Positions 1 to 11,456 of a stretch of DNA of 64,000 nt are shown in pieces. The notes under the pieces were generated by a model, which was given only the letters and a program-made list of their open reading frames with translations, was not told the origin of the DNA and searched no databases. Position 1 is the stretch's first letter, and each line of letters opens with the position of its first letter. The stretch is from Desmodesmus armatus (lineage: Eukaryota > Chlorophyta > Chlorophyceae > Sphaeropleales > Scenedesmaceae), in contig VIIQ02000040.1 of the NCBI GenBank assembly GCA_007449985.2, positions 23,501 to 87,500 on the forward strand, written 5' to 3'. The translations under genes were made by a program, and so were the position numbers.

Positions 1-269
1 GGGGGGGGTGATTTTCCTTCCCTCCCATGCTTGCAAGCTTCAAAATGGTGATTATGAGGGCACAAACAAAGTTAGGCGTGCTGAAAGGCTTGCTGGTGCA
101 GCTGGAAACACCCGTGCCCTGCATGCACCGCGTGCACTGCTCGCCTCGCCATCATGCGCAAGGCAGTTGCAGAGCACACACTTTCTGTGTTGACAGTGGC
201 TGCATGCAATGTTTCCACTAGAAGATTGCAGTTCCGTAGGGTGCAGGACGGTAAGGCCAAGACGACGTT

Positions 270-3200
270 TCAACACCTGTCATGGCCCGGCCCACCTGCG
301 TCATGGATGACATGCATGCGTGATGCGTTGCTGCTCAGCAGCGCCGCCTCGACCAGCATCCCGCTGCGCAGCAGCATGCTGATGTCCTGGCTGTTGCGCA
401 GGCTGCTGCGGTCCATGTAGCCGTTGCTGCTGCTGCCGGTGGCAAAGGGGTGGCTGCGGCCAAACTGCTGCGACACCAGGGGGGTGAAGCTGTGGAGAGG
501 GCCAAACTCTGGGAAGTCGCCGGGGTCAGCGGCTGTAGTGTCTGGAATGAAGAAACAAGGCAGGGCAGGACGCAGGCCAGCATTGCAAGTTGTGTATCCT
601 ACCAGGCAATATACATACTCACACACCAGTCAGCATACAGCAGGGGAGCTACATGAATACACACAGCAGCTTGGTACATTACAGACATACCAGGGCTGAC
701 CTATGTTGCAAGATGTACAAGGCCAGCATGTTCACTGAAGTCTGGGTTTGGCTGAACCCTATGCAAGTTGGCACTTCCCCAGGATGACCATACAAAGGCC
801 AGCCAACAAATCAATCAAACAAGGCCCTTGCGCATGTCAGCCCAAGCGCCACACCCACCTAGCGGGCACTACGTACCTGAGGTGTAGCTTGGCCGCGGCA
901 CCTTGAGCTGCTGCAGGCTCCTGCTCTGGCTGTCATGGTGCATGCTGCTGCTGAGCCTCATGGAGGGCACTGCAGCATGCCCAGCAAACGCTGAGGCCGG
1001 CGCTTGTGGCGCGGCCGGCACGGTGGCTGCAGGTGCGGGGGCTACTGGGGCCTTCTCAGCTGGCTGCTGCTGCCGCAGCTGTGAGGCGGAGCTCAGAGGC
1101 ACGTCATCCCTGCAAGGGAACACATGCGCACAGGGCAAACACACCGTTGGTTGTGCGGACTGTTGGCAGAGCCGCGCAGCAGCAGCCGTGGTTTGCCCAC
1201 AAGCAGCAGACGCGTCAACACTAATGGAGGTTTGCATGTCCAGTCTGATTGCAGCAGTGACCCCTCCTGGCCATTGCTGCCAGGGAGTAGGTTACGCACA
1301 CAACCAGCGTCACCAAACTTCAGCACAAGCCTCTTTGCTGCCAGTGACAACCGTACAGCATATTTGGGCAGAGCACACAACACTTTGGTGCGCGCAGGAC
1401 TGCATGACAATGAAGACAGAGTTCCAATACGCAACTGCCAACCCCCAGCACCCACCTGGATGGCTCCAGCTGCAGCAGGCTCCTGCTGGGCAGGCGTCCA
1501 GCAGAGCCCCTGCCAGCCAAGCTGCCGTTGCTACTGCCGCTGTGGCTCAGCCGCTCCAGCGCTCGCGACGCCACCACAGCCTCCTGCTGCTCCGCCTTGC
1601 TGGGCTGCACGTGCTGCTGCGCCAGAGGCTGCACCAGCTGCATGTCGTCATCTTCCGAGTCGAGGTCCAGAGGAACAAACGCCTCCACAGGGGCGGAGCG
1701 CAGCGCCGCGGCTGCTGCGGACTGTGCAGAGGGAGGGGCCTCTCCTCCTGTTGAGCCGCTGCGCACGTGGGTGGCACCCGCGGCGGGCTTGGCACCCCCA
1801 AACGCCGCAGCAGCAGCTGCCACGAGGCCGCCGCCCCCACGTGGGGCTGCGGACCCTGCGCTGGAAGAAGGCGCTGCTGCAGCTGCGGAGCGCTGGAACG
1901 CTGCGATGCGGGACGCGGCCACTCCTTGCGGCTTGCTCTCGCCGTCTGCGTTGTTGTTGCTGCCCTGTGCGCTGCTCGCGCTGTCTGTCACTGCGGCCCC
2001 TCCCGTGCTGCTGCTGTTGCTGCTGCGGCGGTCCCTCTCTGCCTGCAGGATAAGCTGATCTGGGCTACTGCCAGCCTGCTCGGCATCAGGCAGGCTCTTG
2101 CGGGTCGCTGCTGTAGGCTGGGGGATGCGGCTCTGCTTGATGGAGAGCAGCTGCTGCTGCTGTTGCTGGGTGGCCTGAGCCTGCACCTGCACCTGTGGCT
2201 GCTGCTGGCTGGCAGCCTGGCCCTTTGGTTGCTTGGTTGGGGACTTGTACGTGGGGATGCGGGAGGCTGGAATGGACTTGCCCTGTGGGACGCAGGGTTG
2301 ACGGGACGCAGCACACCAGCACAAGGTTGGACAGAGTCCTGATGTGGGATGCCAGTGGTGCGTCACACATGTAGGTAGTTGGGGGCAGGAGCATATGCAC
2401 CATGCTCCAGCTGACAGGAGTGCGCTCAACAGGTAGCTAACATCAGGTGCAGGTTTGCTCCTCTGCAGGTCCCTTCTTTGCCAGGCTGCAGCAGCACAGC
2501 TGCTTGTTACCCTGTCATGTTACCGCATCCTGTACAGGATGGCTTCTGGCCCCTGCATAAGCTGTGCAACAAGGCGCAGTGCTCACCTGCCCTGAGCTGT
2601 CTGAGCCGCCTCCTGATGAGTACCTGGACGGCCCCTGTTGACAGCAGACTCATGCACAGCAAACCTGCGGTGCAGATGAAGACACACTGCTGGGTGCGGG
2701 AAGGGCATGCACCAGCTGGGACTCAGCACAGGTGGAAGCAGCTGCATAATGGGCGACGAAGGCAGCTGCAGACGATAGACGAGAAAAAGCATGGGTGCTG
2801 AGGACTGCTGCTGAGTGCGCACCTGTAGGCGCTTGTGCCGCGCTCACACCAGCCGACAATGTCGGTCAGCAGCCCCTGCAGGACAAAGCATGCGCAGCAT
2901 GCATGGCGGTCAGCACGGGGTGTGCTCTGCCTGGAAGCCTGCAGTATTCGCCCAGGCAGATCCCGGCATGCGTGCCAGAGCTATGTTCTGCTGAGCTGAC
3001 CTGTGGAAGCACGTCCTGAAGCAGCATACGACTGACTGGGTGCCTGCACACTCCACGTGAATGTAACAGGGCCCCTGAGACAGCATGTGCACGATGTGTA
3101 TGTGTGCTGAGGCACCCTGCAGGGCTCACCTGGCACCCCATGACTTGGTCCTTGTGCTGCTGGCACTTGGCCATAACTTGCAGCATGAGCGGGTCAATCT

Positions 3201-4097
3201 GGTTGGCCAGCTCCGCCTGCAGGAGACACAAAGCGCAGCAGCCAGTAACTCATGCAAAAGCAGCTGAAACTCACACCAAGTGTGGAAGAGATGGCGTAAG
3301 GTGCTGTATGGTGGGAGCAAAAGCTGCACAGTGCTGGCTTCGAATGGGAGCCCACATGTGTTGTTCAGTTGGTGAGGTGCTGAAACTGAACACCCTGTGC
3401 CCAGATGCTGAACAGCCAACAAACGTCATGGGTTAGACTTTGACGCACAGAATAAAACACAACGACTACATGCATCTACACAGCTGATGCTGTCGTTGCT
3501 GGATATGCCCACCTGCTCTGTTGGGGAGCTTGCCCACTTTGCTGCTCGGACCTTGTCCTCCAGGGCCCAGATGTCCTCTCTGCACGCAGAGCTGCTGCCA
3601 TCAGCACATGAACAAGTGAGCGCAAATGAACTGTGCATCTACACACACCAGCTTCACCTTATCTCTTTCAGAGCTGTTGTTTCCAGTTGCACTGCTCCAT
3701 CTCTGCATATGCTCCGCTGGGACTCCTTCAGCGCCTCATCCGTCTGGAACACATAATCTCTGACTCGTTGCAGCATTTCATCCATGTTTTCGCGCATGAT
3801 GGGGAACCGGAAGAGCGCTCGAAACTGCAAAACTGAACTGGCCGCTGTGGAAACGCTCTGCAACTCCAAGGCAGCTGCAAAAGCCTTCAAACAACCCAGG
3901 GTTTCTTCCTTGGTGAGCGGGGCTAGGTTTGTTTCGTGCTCCAACTTAAATCTGTGCGTTTGACTTGAGCGTTTGCCAGGTGACACAGTTCGGAGGCCCT
4001 TCACCACGCACACAGCACAAGAAGACGTCCAGTTGCTGATCACACACGTCATCGCTCTGCACTGCATGCGCACATGCAAGACAGCCTGTTTCAACAA
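270..4097 (-). CDS. Unrecognised coiled-coil / disordered protein, multi-exon
   Basis: I do not recognise this gene. Reading leftward, exon-like blocks follow each other with plausible GT-AG borders. Block 1 (about 3950-3654) is helical, with segments such as RENMDEMLQRVRDYVFQTDE, and ends in LKEIR before GTGAAG. The next block (about 3580-3540) joins in phase as EDIWALEDKVRAAK. A third (about 3222-3130) reads AELANQIDPLMLQVMAK. Then come short blocks near 3030 and 2878-2826 (LLTDIVGWCERGTSAYR) and a long disordered exon (about 2290-1466) rich in Gln, Ala and Ser with an acidic patch DLDSEDDDMQLVQ. Two more disordered exons (about 1108-880 and 530-270) follow, the last ending in TGA at 270. 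The pattern is a coiled-coil N-terminal half with a disordered tail, as in many cytoskeletal or scaffold proteins. The start is not settled: ATG at 4097 lies only 55 bases past the stop of the upstream same-strand gene, so the two could also be one locus with alternative ends. Confidence 0.45.
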
Positions 4098-4151
4098 CCA
4101 TCAGCCAGCCTGGACCCACTCAGTCCACCAGCGCTCACACAATCACCAGCC

Positions 4152-7100
4152 TCACCAGCCTCCATCCCACACACTGCCCATGGGTGTGCCGCTGGTCGCA
4201 TCTGCTGCTCCGCTGCTGTTGCTGCCACTGCCACTGCTGCCAGCAGACGCCGGCCGCTGCGGCCTCACCAGGCCCGTGCTGGGCAGCGTCCGCTTCGCAG
4301 CGCCTGCTGCTGTTGATACCTGCCCTGATGCTGGCACAGCAACCCCCAGCTCCTCATAGCTGCTCATACTGGACCCCAGCACACCCCCAGCATCCATCAC
4401 ACCCCAGTCACCGCTGCGCAGGACCGGCGGCAACCTGCTGCTGGTACTGCCCATGAGCCCCACCCTGCTGCCTCGGCGGTTCAGCCGATTGAGCCGCCTG
4501 CTAAACCCTGCCCCTGGCGCCAGGAACCCTGCCTGAACCCTGACGCGCTCCCGCCAGTTGGGGTACTTATACAGCTTGTACCCTGCCGCTGCGTACATCT
4601 CCCGCCGCCACATGTCCATGCGAGGCACCTTGAAGCTGTCAAGAGCCACCATGACCTGCAAGTGGCAATCCCAAGCAAAGGTGTGGCAGCAGGTAGTCTC
4701 ATTACTGGTTTTGAGTGTCTGTGCGTGTTTTGCTTGGGGGGGGGGGGGGTGCAGTGAGGCGCATGCGCATTGTGTTTGCCACCAACAACGGTGCGCGAAG
4801 CCATGAAACATCACAGGGACGGCAACCACTGCTATGCTGTCTCAGAAGCAGCCTCAGTGGGTGTGGCCCACACACCTAACGCGTCAGCAGCCTGTGCGCC
4901 GTGTCAGGTCAGCACCACAATGACCTAATAGCCCCATGGCTTCATTCATCATGTTGGTGATGCGACAGAACCACGTCTGCCAGGCCGAGGATGATCAGGA
5001 CCAGCTTTGCACAGAACAATCTGGCAAGCTACTACAAGCCAGCCAGCATGACCAGCCCTGCATGCCTCACTGACCCGTGACAGCAGCTGCTGGCAGCACG
5101 GTCTGTCAGGACTGCCTGTATGTTGATCACAGGCATACGGTTCTGTGGGCCTTACCTGTGACAGCAGCGCCTTGTTGCGGTACAAGCCGGCCTTGTGCTT
5201 CAACAGCAGCGCACAGTACCTCCTCAGCCATGTGCTGGGTGGACGCAGACCCAGCTTAGCCAGAGCAAAGCCCACGATTGCCAGGTCCTGAAAGCAGCGA
5301 AGCAGCAGGAACACAGAAGGTCATGTCTTCAATTGTGAGGCTTGCCCATGGTTGCCCCAGCCTCAACCCCAGCCTAAACACTCAGCTTGCTGCATCATGC
5401 GATGATCTCGCCAAGCTCATCAACATATGCTGCACATGCCGGCCACCCTGGTTATCAAAGCAACCCCGTTGCCAACGGTGACTAAGCTCTGGTCAAGTGC
5501 AGGCGCCAAGGCATCATGAAGTTGATTATGAACTTACCCTGAGTGTGAAGCGTGTGAGTTGGGCCTCTGTAGCATCAAAGTATTCATCCAGCCACAGATC
5601 CCCAGGCTCCAACCGCAGCTGGCTGAGTGCCCACATGTCCATCGACAGCTCCTGACGGTTCAGGCTGTCCAGCAGCTGCAACAACAACGAGACAAGAGAC
5701 ACAGACGGGTAGCATCACAGTGCAGGACAACTGTGCACAGGCCTTACATTGATGCTGCCTGATACTATATCGACTGCCATGTAGTGCCATACATACATGG
5801 TGCCAATGTGTGCCAATCATGTACACAGGGTACATGTATGTGAGTGGAAGCCAGCCATGCTGGCCATCCTGGCCAAAAACAGCAGGACATCGAGGGAGGC
5901 TAACCTGCCTAACAACATGGTACTGATTCTGTGACTTTCCGGCCCTGGGTTTAGTGCCACATGGGCCACGTGGGCCAAAACCGCAATCACGTCCCGCAAC
6001 ACACTGTTGTACATCTTGTTGGCGAGGTGCAGCGCGGATGATGGTCTTTGAGTCTTTGAGAGCTAGCCTGTCATCATTGCAACCGGTCAGCATGACATGA
6101 AACTGCTGAATGCAACTCATGACTCAGCATAGGCACACGCAAGGACTAGGTGTCAACGTTCAAAACATCATGCAAGCCACTATGTTATGGACTTTTTTTT
6201 GTCAAAAACGCAACGGCAATGCAAGCCCACCTGCAAAGATGTGTTGAAGTAGGCTGTGAGCCACGCCCTGTCTGGCAACATCCCCAGCTTGACAAAGGCC
6301 CACAGGATGTTGCTCATGGCCTGAGGACCCATCTGGTCAAACTTTGACTGCATCGCTGCTGTCGCAGCTGACAGCCACGTCCTGGATGGTTGGACCTGGG
6401 GTACAGGAGGCAGGCAGAACAAAAAGGAACGGCCAAAGGCAGAAGATAGACAACAGTGACACGTACTTGCCTTCGTGGCAAGGCATCTTCCTAGTCTCAT
6501 TAGAGCTGCGATGCCTACTTATCAGGCGGTAGCAATAGCCCACTCACAGGCTGCAAGCAAGCTCGATCTCCACACCCAGGGCAGGGTGGCACACCAGTGC
6601 AGCTGTCCCAAAAGGTGATTGCAGAGTAGGTCATGCTGTTGCGACCACGGGTCCAATGTGCGGCGGAGCAATGTTCCAGCGCAGAATGGAACCATGGCCA
6701 CAACCACATGATGCCCAGCTGCATGGTGCAGCTGCACTGCTGCGCTATCCTGGTGATAAGCTTGATTATGAGGGAGATAAATCTTACGCGCAGATACAGT
6801 CGCCACACATCGATGAAATTGCTCACCAGGGTTGAGCCGGCTGTATGCCAACACCACCGCTCAAACCATGCAGTAACTTCAGGTGTTCAGCGGAGTCACT
6901 TCAACTCCCGCCCATCAGTGACCCAACCAGACTCCACCGGTGACCCCACATCATGATCTGCCCAGGCCCATTCAAACCCTTAATTAACCCTAGCTTGCGC
7001 CCCACCCAGACCCCCTCCAACCCTTACCTTGAGCCCACCCAAGCCCAACAGCAGCAGCGAGGTGTGCTTTGGCTCCATGCCGTCCAGCTGGCCCTCTGTG

Positions 7101-9870
7101 TGACCCAGCAGAGCCGATGACCAAGCAGCAGGAGGGACGGGCGCCTGCACAGCAGACAGCAGCGGCAGTGGTGCAGCAGCAGTAGCTGCTGTTGAAGCAG
7201 GGCCTGGCAGACACCCCTACACAGCAGAACGGACGCTGCCCAGAAGACACTTACGGCGTCACCCTGTAGCACCCTGTAGAACCTTGCCACAACCACAAGA
7301 AAGCACTACTGCCTGAACCCTGTACATGCATTGGCTGTGCCACTGACAGCAGGTAGCCTATTGTGCCAAATACAACGGGCAGCCAACTGTACCAAGCCCT
7401 TTGTACAGTGTTTCCACACCCAAACCCTAAACCCTGACCCTAGACCCTAAACCCACCTTGACAACAGCCAGGCCCCTCAGCAGCAGTGCCGCTTCAAAGC
7501 CCTTCAGCTGCGTCACCAGACCCTGTGTCTGCTCGTACAGCGAGTCACACCAGGACTGCAGGACAGCACAAACAGCAAAGTAGCACCAGCTTCAGCCATA
7601 CATCCATTTGTGACTGAGCGTTGAATTCTGCAAAGGATTGACCCTGAGTAAAGAGACAGCGCCATTATGCACCCAAAACGAGCGTCGTGTCGGCCGTCAA
7701 CCGGCGGCTGAGGTGGCATGCACTGCTGTTCTGACAGACAGCAGACGAATGAAACCTACAACACCTGCAAGGCTTGCAGCTGCTACAAGCAGGGGTGATG
7801 TGCAGGTGATGCAGCCATGCAGGGCCAGGGAGATGTGTCTGCTCAAGAAGCAGCTTCCAAGGCCAAAGTCAGAGACATCAGAGACCCACAAACAGGCGTC
7901 ACGCAGTGGCGCTGCCTGCTGCTTGCATACCTCTGGTGGTTGGTGCTGCAGCTGCTTGAGTGCCCACACGGTCTGTGTTAGCTGTGAGGGAGTGAGGCTG
8001 TGCAGCAAGGGCTCTGTGTGGATGAGCAGGGCATCAACCAGCTCACTGGCATGGGCGGCAGGGACCTGCATGCATGCCACAGCATGGCACAGCACAGCAC
8101 GGCATGATGTGGCGATGTAAAACTGCACACATGGCTTGAATCGATGTAGCCCCAACAAGAACGGTGCGAAATTACATGGCTGGGATGCTTGTAAAAGCAT
8201 GGCAACAAGCACCAAGCATAGTGTTGAATACAAGCCTTGTGCCTGTACACGTCGTGATCTCACACACACCTGCATTGTGACTGGCTTTGCGATGCACCCG
8301 CATCCCAACAGTCAACACAGTATTCCTGCTCTTTGCAACCAGCCCAGCAGTTGCCTGTGCACCCCCCCCCCCCCGGGAACCCCCAGCACCCTCAGCACAC
8401 CTGCCGAGTCGTGGCTAGCCGGGCCAAGCTGTGCAGCAGTGATGCAGCAGTGCCAGCAACAACACTGGGCAGCTGCTCACTAGCTGCCACCAACAGCTGG
8501 TCCACGAATGCCTTTCTTGACTTTGGATGTACCCCATCAGGTACCTCATCAGTCACCCCGGCCCCCATCAGTGCCCTGGTCACTATTGGTGAAAGCAGTC
8601 AGGCCAGCCTATGCCTGCCCACATGCCCACCAACCACCCCAAGCGCAACACACACCACAGGCGATCGCACCTGCCGGGTGGTGGCTAGCCGTGCCAGGCT
8701 GTGCAGCAGTGCTGCAGCAGTAGCACCATTAACACTGGGCAGCTGCTCACTGGCTGCTGCCAACAGCTGGTCCACAAATGCCCTTAGCGCTGTCAACCCT
8801 GCCTTTCTTTATGCTTTTCTTCATGCTCCTTAGTCACCCCGGGCCCCGTCAGTGCCCTGAACACTGCTGGTAAAAGCAGTCAGGCCAGCCAATGCCTGCC
8901 CACATGCCCTCCGAGCACCCCAAGCAAGACACACCGTGACCGAGCGCACCTGCCGGGTCGTAGCTAGCCGCGCCAGGCTGTGCAGCAGTGCTGCAGCAGT
9001 AGCAGCATCCACACTGGGCAGCTGCTCACTGGCTGCCACCAGCAGCTGGTCCACAAATGCCCGTAGCGCTGTGAGCTCTGGCTTGGGTGGCCGCTTGGCT
9101 GCTAGCTGTGCTGCTGTCTTGTCTGCTAGGCAGCTCAGGGCGCAGGCCACATGCACTATGTTGAAGCGGCTCGGGTAGCGCTCATACACCTGTGCATCGA
9201 AAGCACAAATACAGGGGCCCTTGATGTTGTTCTGTTGAGAGGGGTGTTTGGATATGTTGGCAGCGTAAGCAGGCCCGGGGGAAGTTGTGCAAGGGGCCTC
9301 AGCTGCCTGTGGACATGTGTGTGCTAACAGGCAGGCTGGTGGCATGCACTGAAGGCCCCTTGCTGCACAAAGCCCAACCGCACTGCAGGTCCCCTGCAGT
9401 GCCACCTCCCCCCAACGGGGGAGATCGACACAAGACGCAGGCAAGTACGCTCGCTGGTATGCACGAAACTCCTGCTGTTTGATTAAAAAAGCCAGCACAG
9501 CACACGACAGCACACAGGCTGTGAGCCAAGTGAGGGACACCCTGCCTATGTCACCCTCTCACACCACATCCGCGCCAGATCCGCGCCAGGTACAAGTGTA
9601 ACAGCTTGTAACAGTGCAACAGCTTGTAACAGTGCAACAGCTACAACAGTGAATATCTGGCATGAATTCATGTATGGCTGCATTGCTACAAGTGCCGCGC
9701 GTGGTGCAATTGCAGGTGCTGCAATTGCCACGCGCATATATACATATACTTACAGAGCGAATTTTGAACCAGTCTGGGGCCTCCTTCATCCACCTACTGA
9801 GGGCCTGCTCAAACCCAGCATCCCTGAAGTTGGCGGCAGGGGAGCGCCTGCTCTCAACCCCAATCACCAC

Positions 9871-9901
<31 letters not shown>

Positions 9902-10066
9902 TGCTGCTGGCCAGCTGCCCTGCTGTCCTGCAAGCTGTTTGAACTGCTGCTGCTGGCAGTGACTACAGGACTGCTGTGCTGACGGCCACTTGAGCTGGCA
10001 GCTGAGTTTAAATTCAACCGCTCAAGCAGGACAAAGTCAATCTCCTCTGCAAATGACGGCTCCAGG

Positions 10067-10140
<74 letters not shown>

Positions 10141-10647
10141 GGACACACCGGCAGGCGCAGCTTCAGCAAAACTGGACACATCAGGGAATGATAGGGCAGG
10201 CTGGCGCCGCCTAACGTGCCAGACCTCCCCAGGGGTGTAAGCACCCCCTAAGGGACTCCTTGCTTTGGATCGTCTGCCACTACTGCTGCTGCTGTCAAAG
10301 AGCCTAACTCCACTGCTGCTGCTGCTGGCAGTGCTATCTGCACTGTGCTGCCAGTACTGTTGTGCGTCCTGCAGGTACTGCAGCTGCTGGGGGTCTGCCT
10401 GTTGATAGGGACCAACACCGGCTGTGCCTGGTTGCATCAGCTGCTGCTGCTGCTGCTGCGACTGCTGCTGCGGCGGCTGTGAGACACTGTCTGGTGCTGC
10501 TGCGAAGCCATAAGTGCTGAACCCCTCCTGCTGCTGTTGTTGCTGCTCATCAGAGGTGTAAGCCTGCTGTGTATGCTCTGAGTGTGACATGGACTGCACC
10601 AATGTTGATGGTAAGTGCTGCTGAATGCTGTAAGGCACCGGCTGCAT
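4152..10647 (-). CDS. Octotricopeptide-repeat-like (OPR/FASTK-style) RNA-binding protein
   Basis: Helical-repeat protein resembling the algal OPR family, nucleus-encoded factors that bind specific organelle RNAs and control their stability, splicing or translation. The first exon (10647-9754) is low-complexity, with two long Gln runs and Ser-rich patches. Repeat exons follow: 9189-8950 (ends LLHSLARLATTRQ), about 8065-7935 (LTQTVWALKQLQHQPPE), 7555-7457 (phase-checked, 33 codons), about 7140-7027, about 6650-6545, about 6390-6232 (MSNILWAFVKLGMLPDRAWL), about 6030-5850, about 5680-5538 (MDMWALSQLRLEPGDLW), about 5290-5157 (VGFALAKLGLRPPSTWLRRY), and a terminal exon about 4655-4152. The pattern of a small residue, WAL, about five residues, then P and W is the OPR-type signature. 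The last exon contains MYAAAGYKLYKYPNWRER, a possible degenerate RAP-like motif, then a Ser/Gly/Ala tail. No clear transit peptide precedes the Gln-rich N-terminus. Exon copies at about 8398-8530 and 8668-8796 may be skipped. Confidence 0.75.
7421..7454. repeat. Interstitial telomere-like CCCTAAA tract
   Basis: Four to five imperfect CCCTAAA/CCCTGA/CCCTAGA units run directly into the splice donor of the 7555-7457 exon of the OPR-like gene. On the minus strand the intron begins GTGGGTTTAGGG. Plant-type telomeres are TTTAGGG and Chlamydomonas uses TTTTAGGG; this tract is short and degenerate, so it is an internal repeat, not a chromosome end. Confidence 0.6.
8398..9080 (-). repeat. Three tandem copies of an OPR-repeat exon
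   Basis: Three copies of a segment of about 130 bp begin near 8398, 8668 and 8949, spaced about 270 and 281 bp. Each encodes a version of AFVDQLL(V/A)AASEQLPS, a short variable stretch, then LLHSLARLATTRQ, and each ends with a donor-like G/GT(A/G)(T/C)GC. The right-most copy (8949-9080) is continuous with the upstream coding exon that starts at 9189. The other two have acceptor-like sequences, but the only joins I found for the middle copy break phase. Confidence 0.8.
9594..9650. repeat. Short tandem repeat of ACAGCTTGTAACAGTGCA type
   Basis: About three imperfect copies of an 18-bp unit (acagcttgtaacagtgca) lie in the first intron of the OPR-like gene. Just upstream, a doubled atccgcgccag unit occurs near 9568-9590. 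No coding content. Confidence 0.6.
10068..10137. repeat. (CTG)n microsatellite encoding polyglutamine
   Basis: About 23 nearly pure CTG triplets, read as CAG on the minus strand, where they encode a polyglutamine run in the N-terminal exon of the OPR-like protein. A second run of about 12 lies at 9873-9911. Purity of this length usually means length polymorphism. Confidence 0.9.
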
Positions 10648-11456
10648 GGATCAGAATAAAACAAGCAAGTACAACCACATGTTGTAAGCTACAGCACCCA
10701 AGTATGACAGTGCCAGGCTGACAGGGATGCAGAGCGCCACTGCTGCTGATACTGCAAGGTGCCTTCAGAGCCTGCTGGCATGTGTGCAACCCCACAGCTC
10801 TGCAGTAGTGCCGAGGGTTCTAATGAGACGCGCTCCAGGCCTGCAGGCAATGCAACGCCCAGCAGGTTGCAGAGGCAGAACTGGCAGGTTCACTTACCCG
10901 ACTGACTGTGCTGACAGGTTGGCAGCATCTGCCAGCAGCTGCATGGCGCTGAAGCGCCGCACACTGACTGGTATGTAGCTTGCATAGCTTCCCAGACGGA
11001 ATCATCTGCCCTGACACCAGCTGATGCTGATCTCCTCACTTTGCTGCTGCTGTCAGGCCCACAGGGATTTCAAGAAGGCAATGTGCACGAGCAGCCTACC
11101 AACCAGCAGTGATGAACTGATAAGTCACAGGAACTCCTGTACACCGAGCGGATTAAGAAACATGAGGGTGAGGGGCAGATGGATGTATGGTGGTGCTTGA
11201 CTGGAGGACAGCACCGCACACGTCTCAATGCACCTTCTCAATATGATTGTTGTCAGAGGTTGCAAGTGTTGGTGCATCGTGTCGCTGTGTCAAAGGATCT
11301 GATTTGTCATATTTTTGGCTGTTGCACGAGTTGTCAAGTTGTGTCATTTTTTGCTCCTTAATCGCACTAACAACCTCAACGAAGCAACTTCACTCCCTGC
11401 CCTACACATACCTGCCTCTTCGTCCCTCGTCAGCCCCCACACCCACACACTACACC
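10648..11456. promoter_or_regulatory. Divergent intergenic region
   Basis: About 800 bp between the start of the minus-strand OPR-like gene and the start of the plus-strand plastid-type gene. I see no gene and no certain TATA box or known motif. It must hold at least the two core promoters and 5' untranslated leaders; the stretch before 11457 is pyrimidine-rich and CA-rich. Confidence 0.4.
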
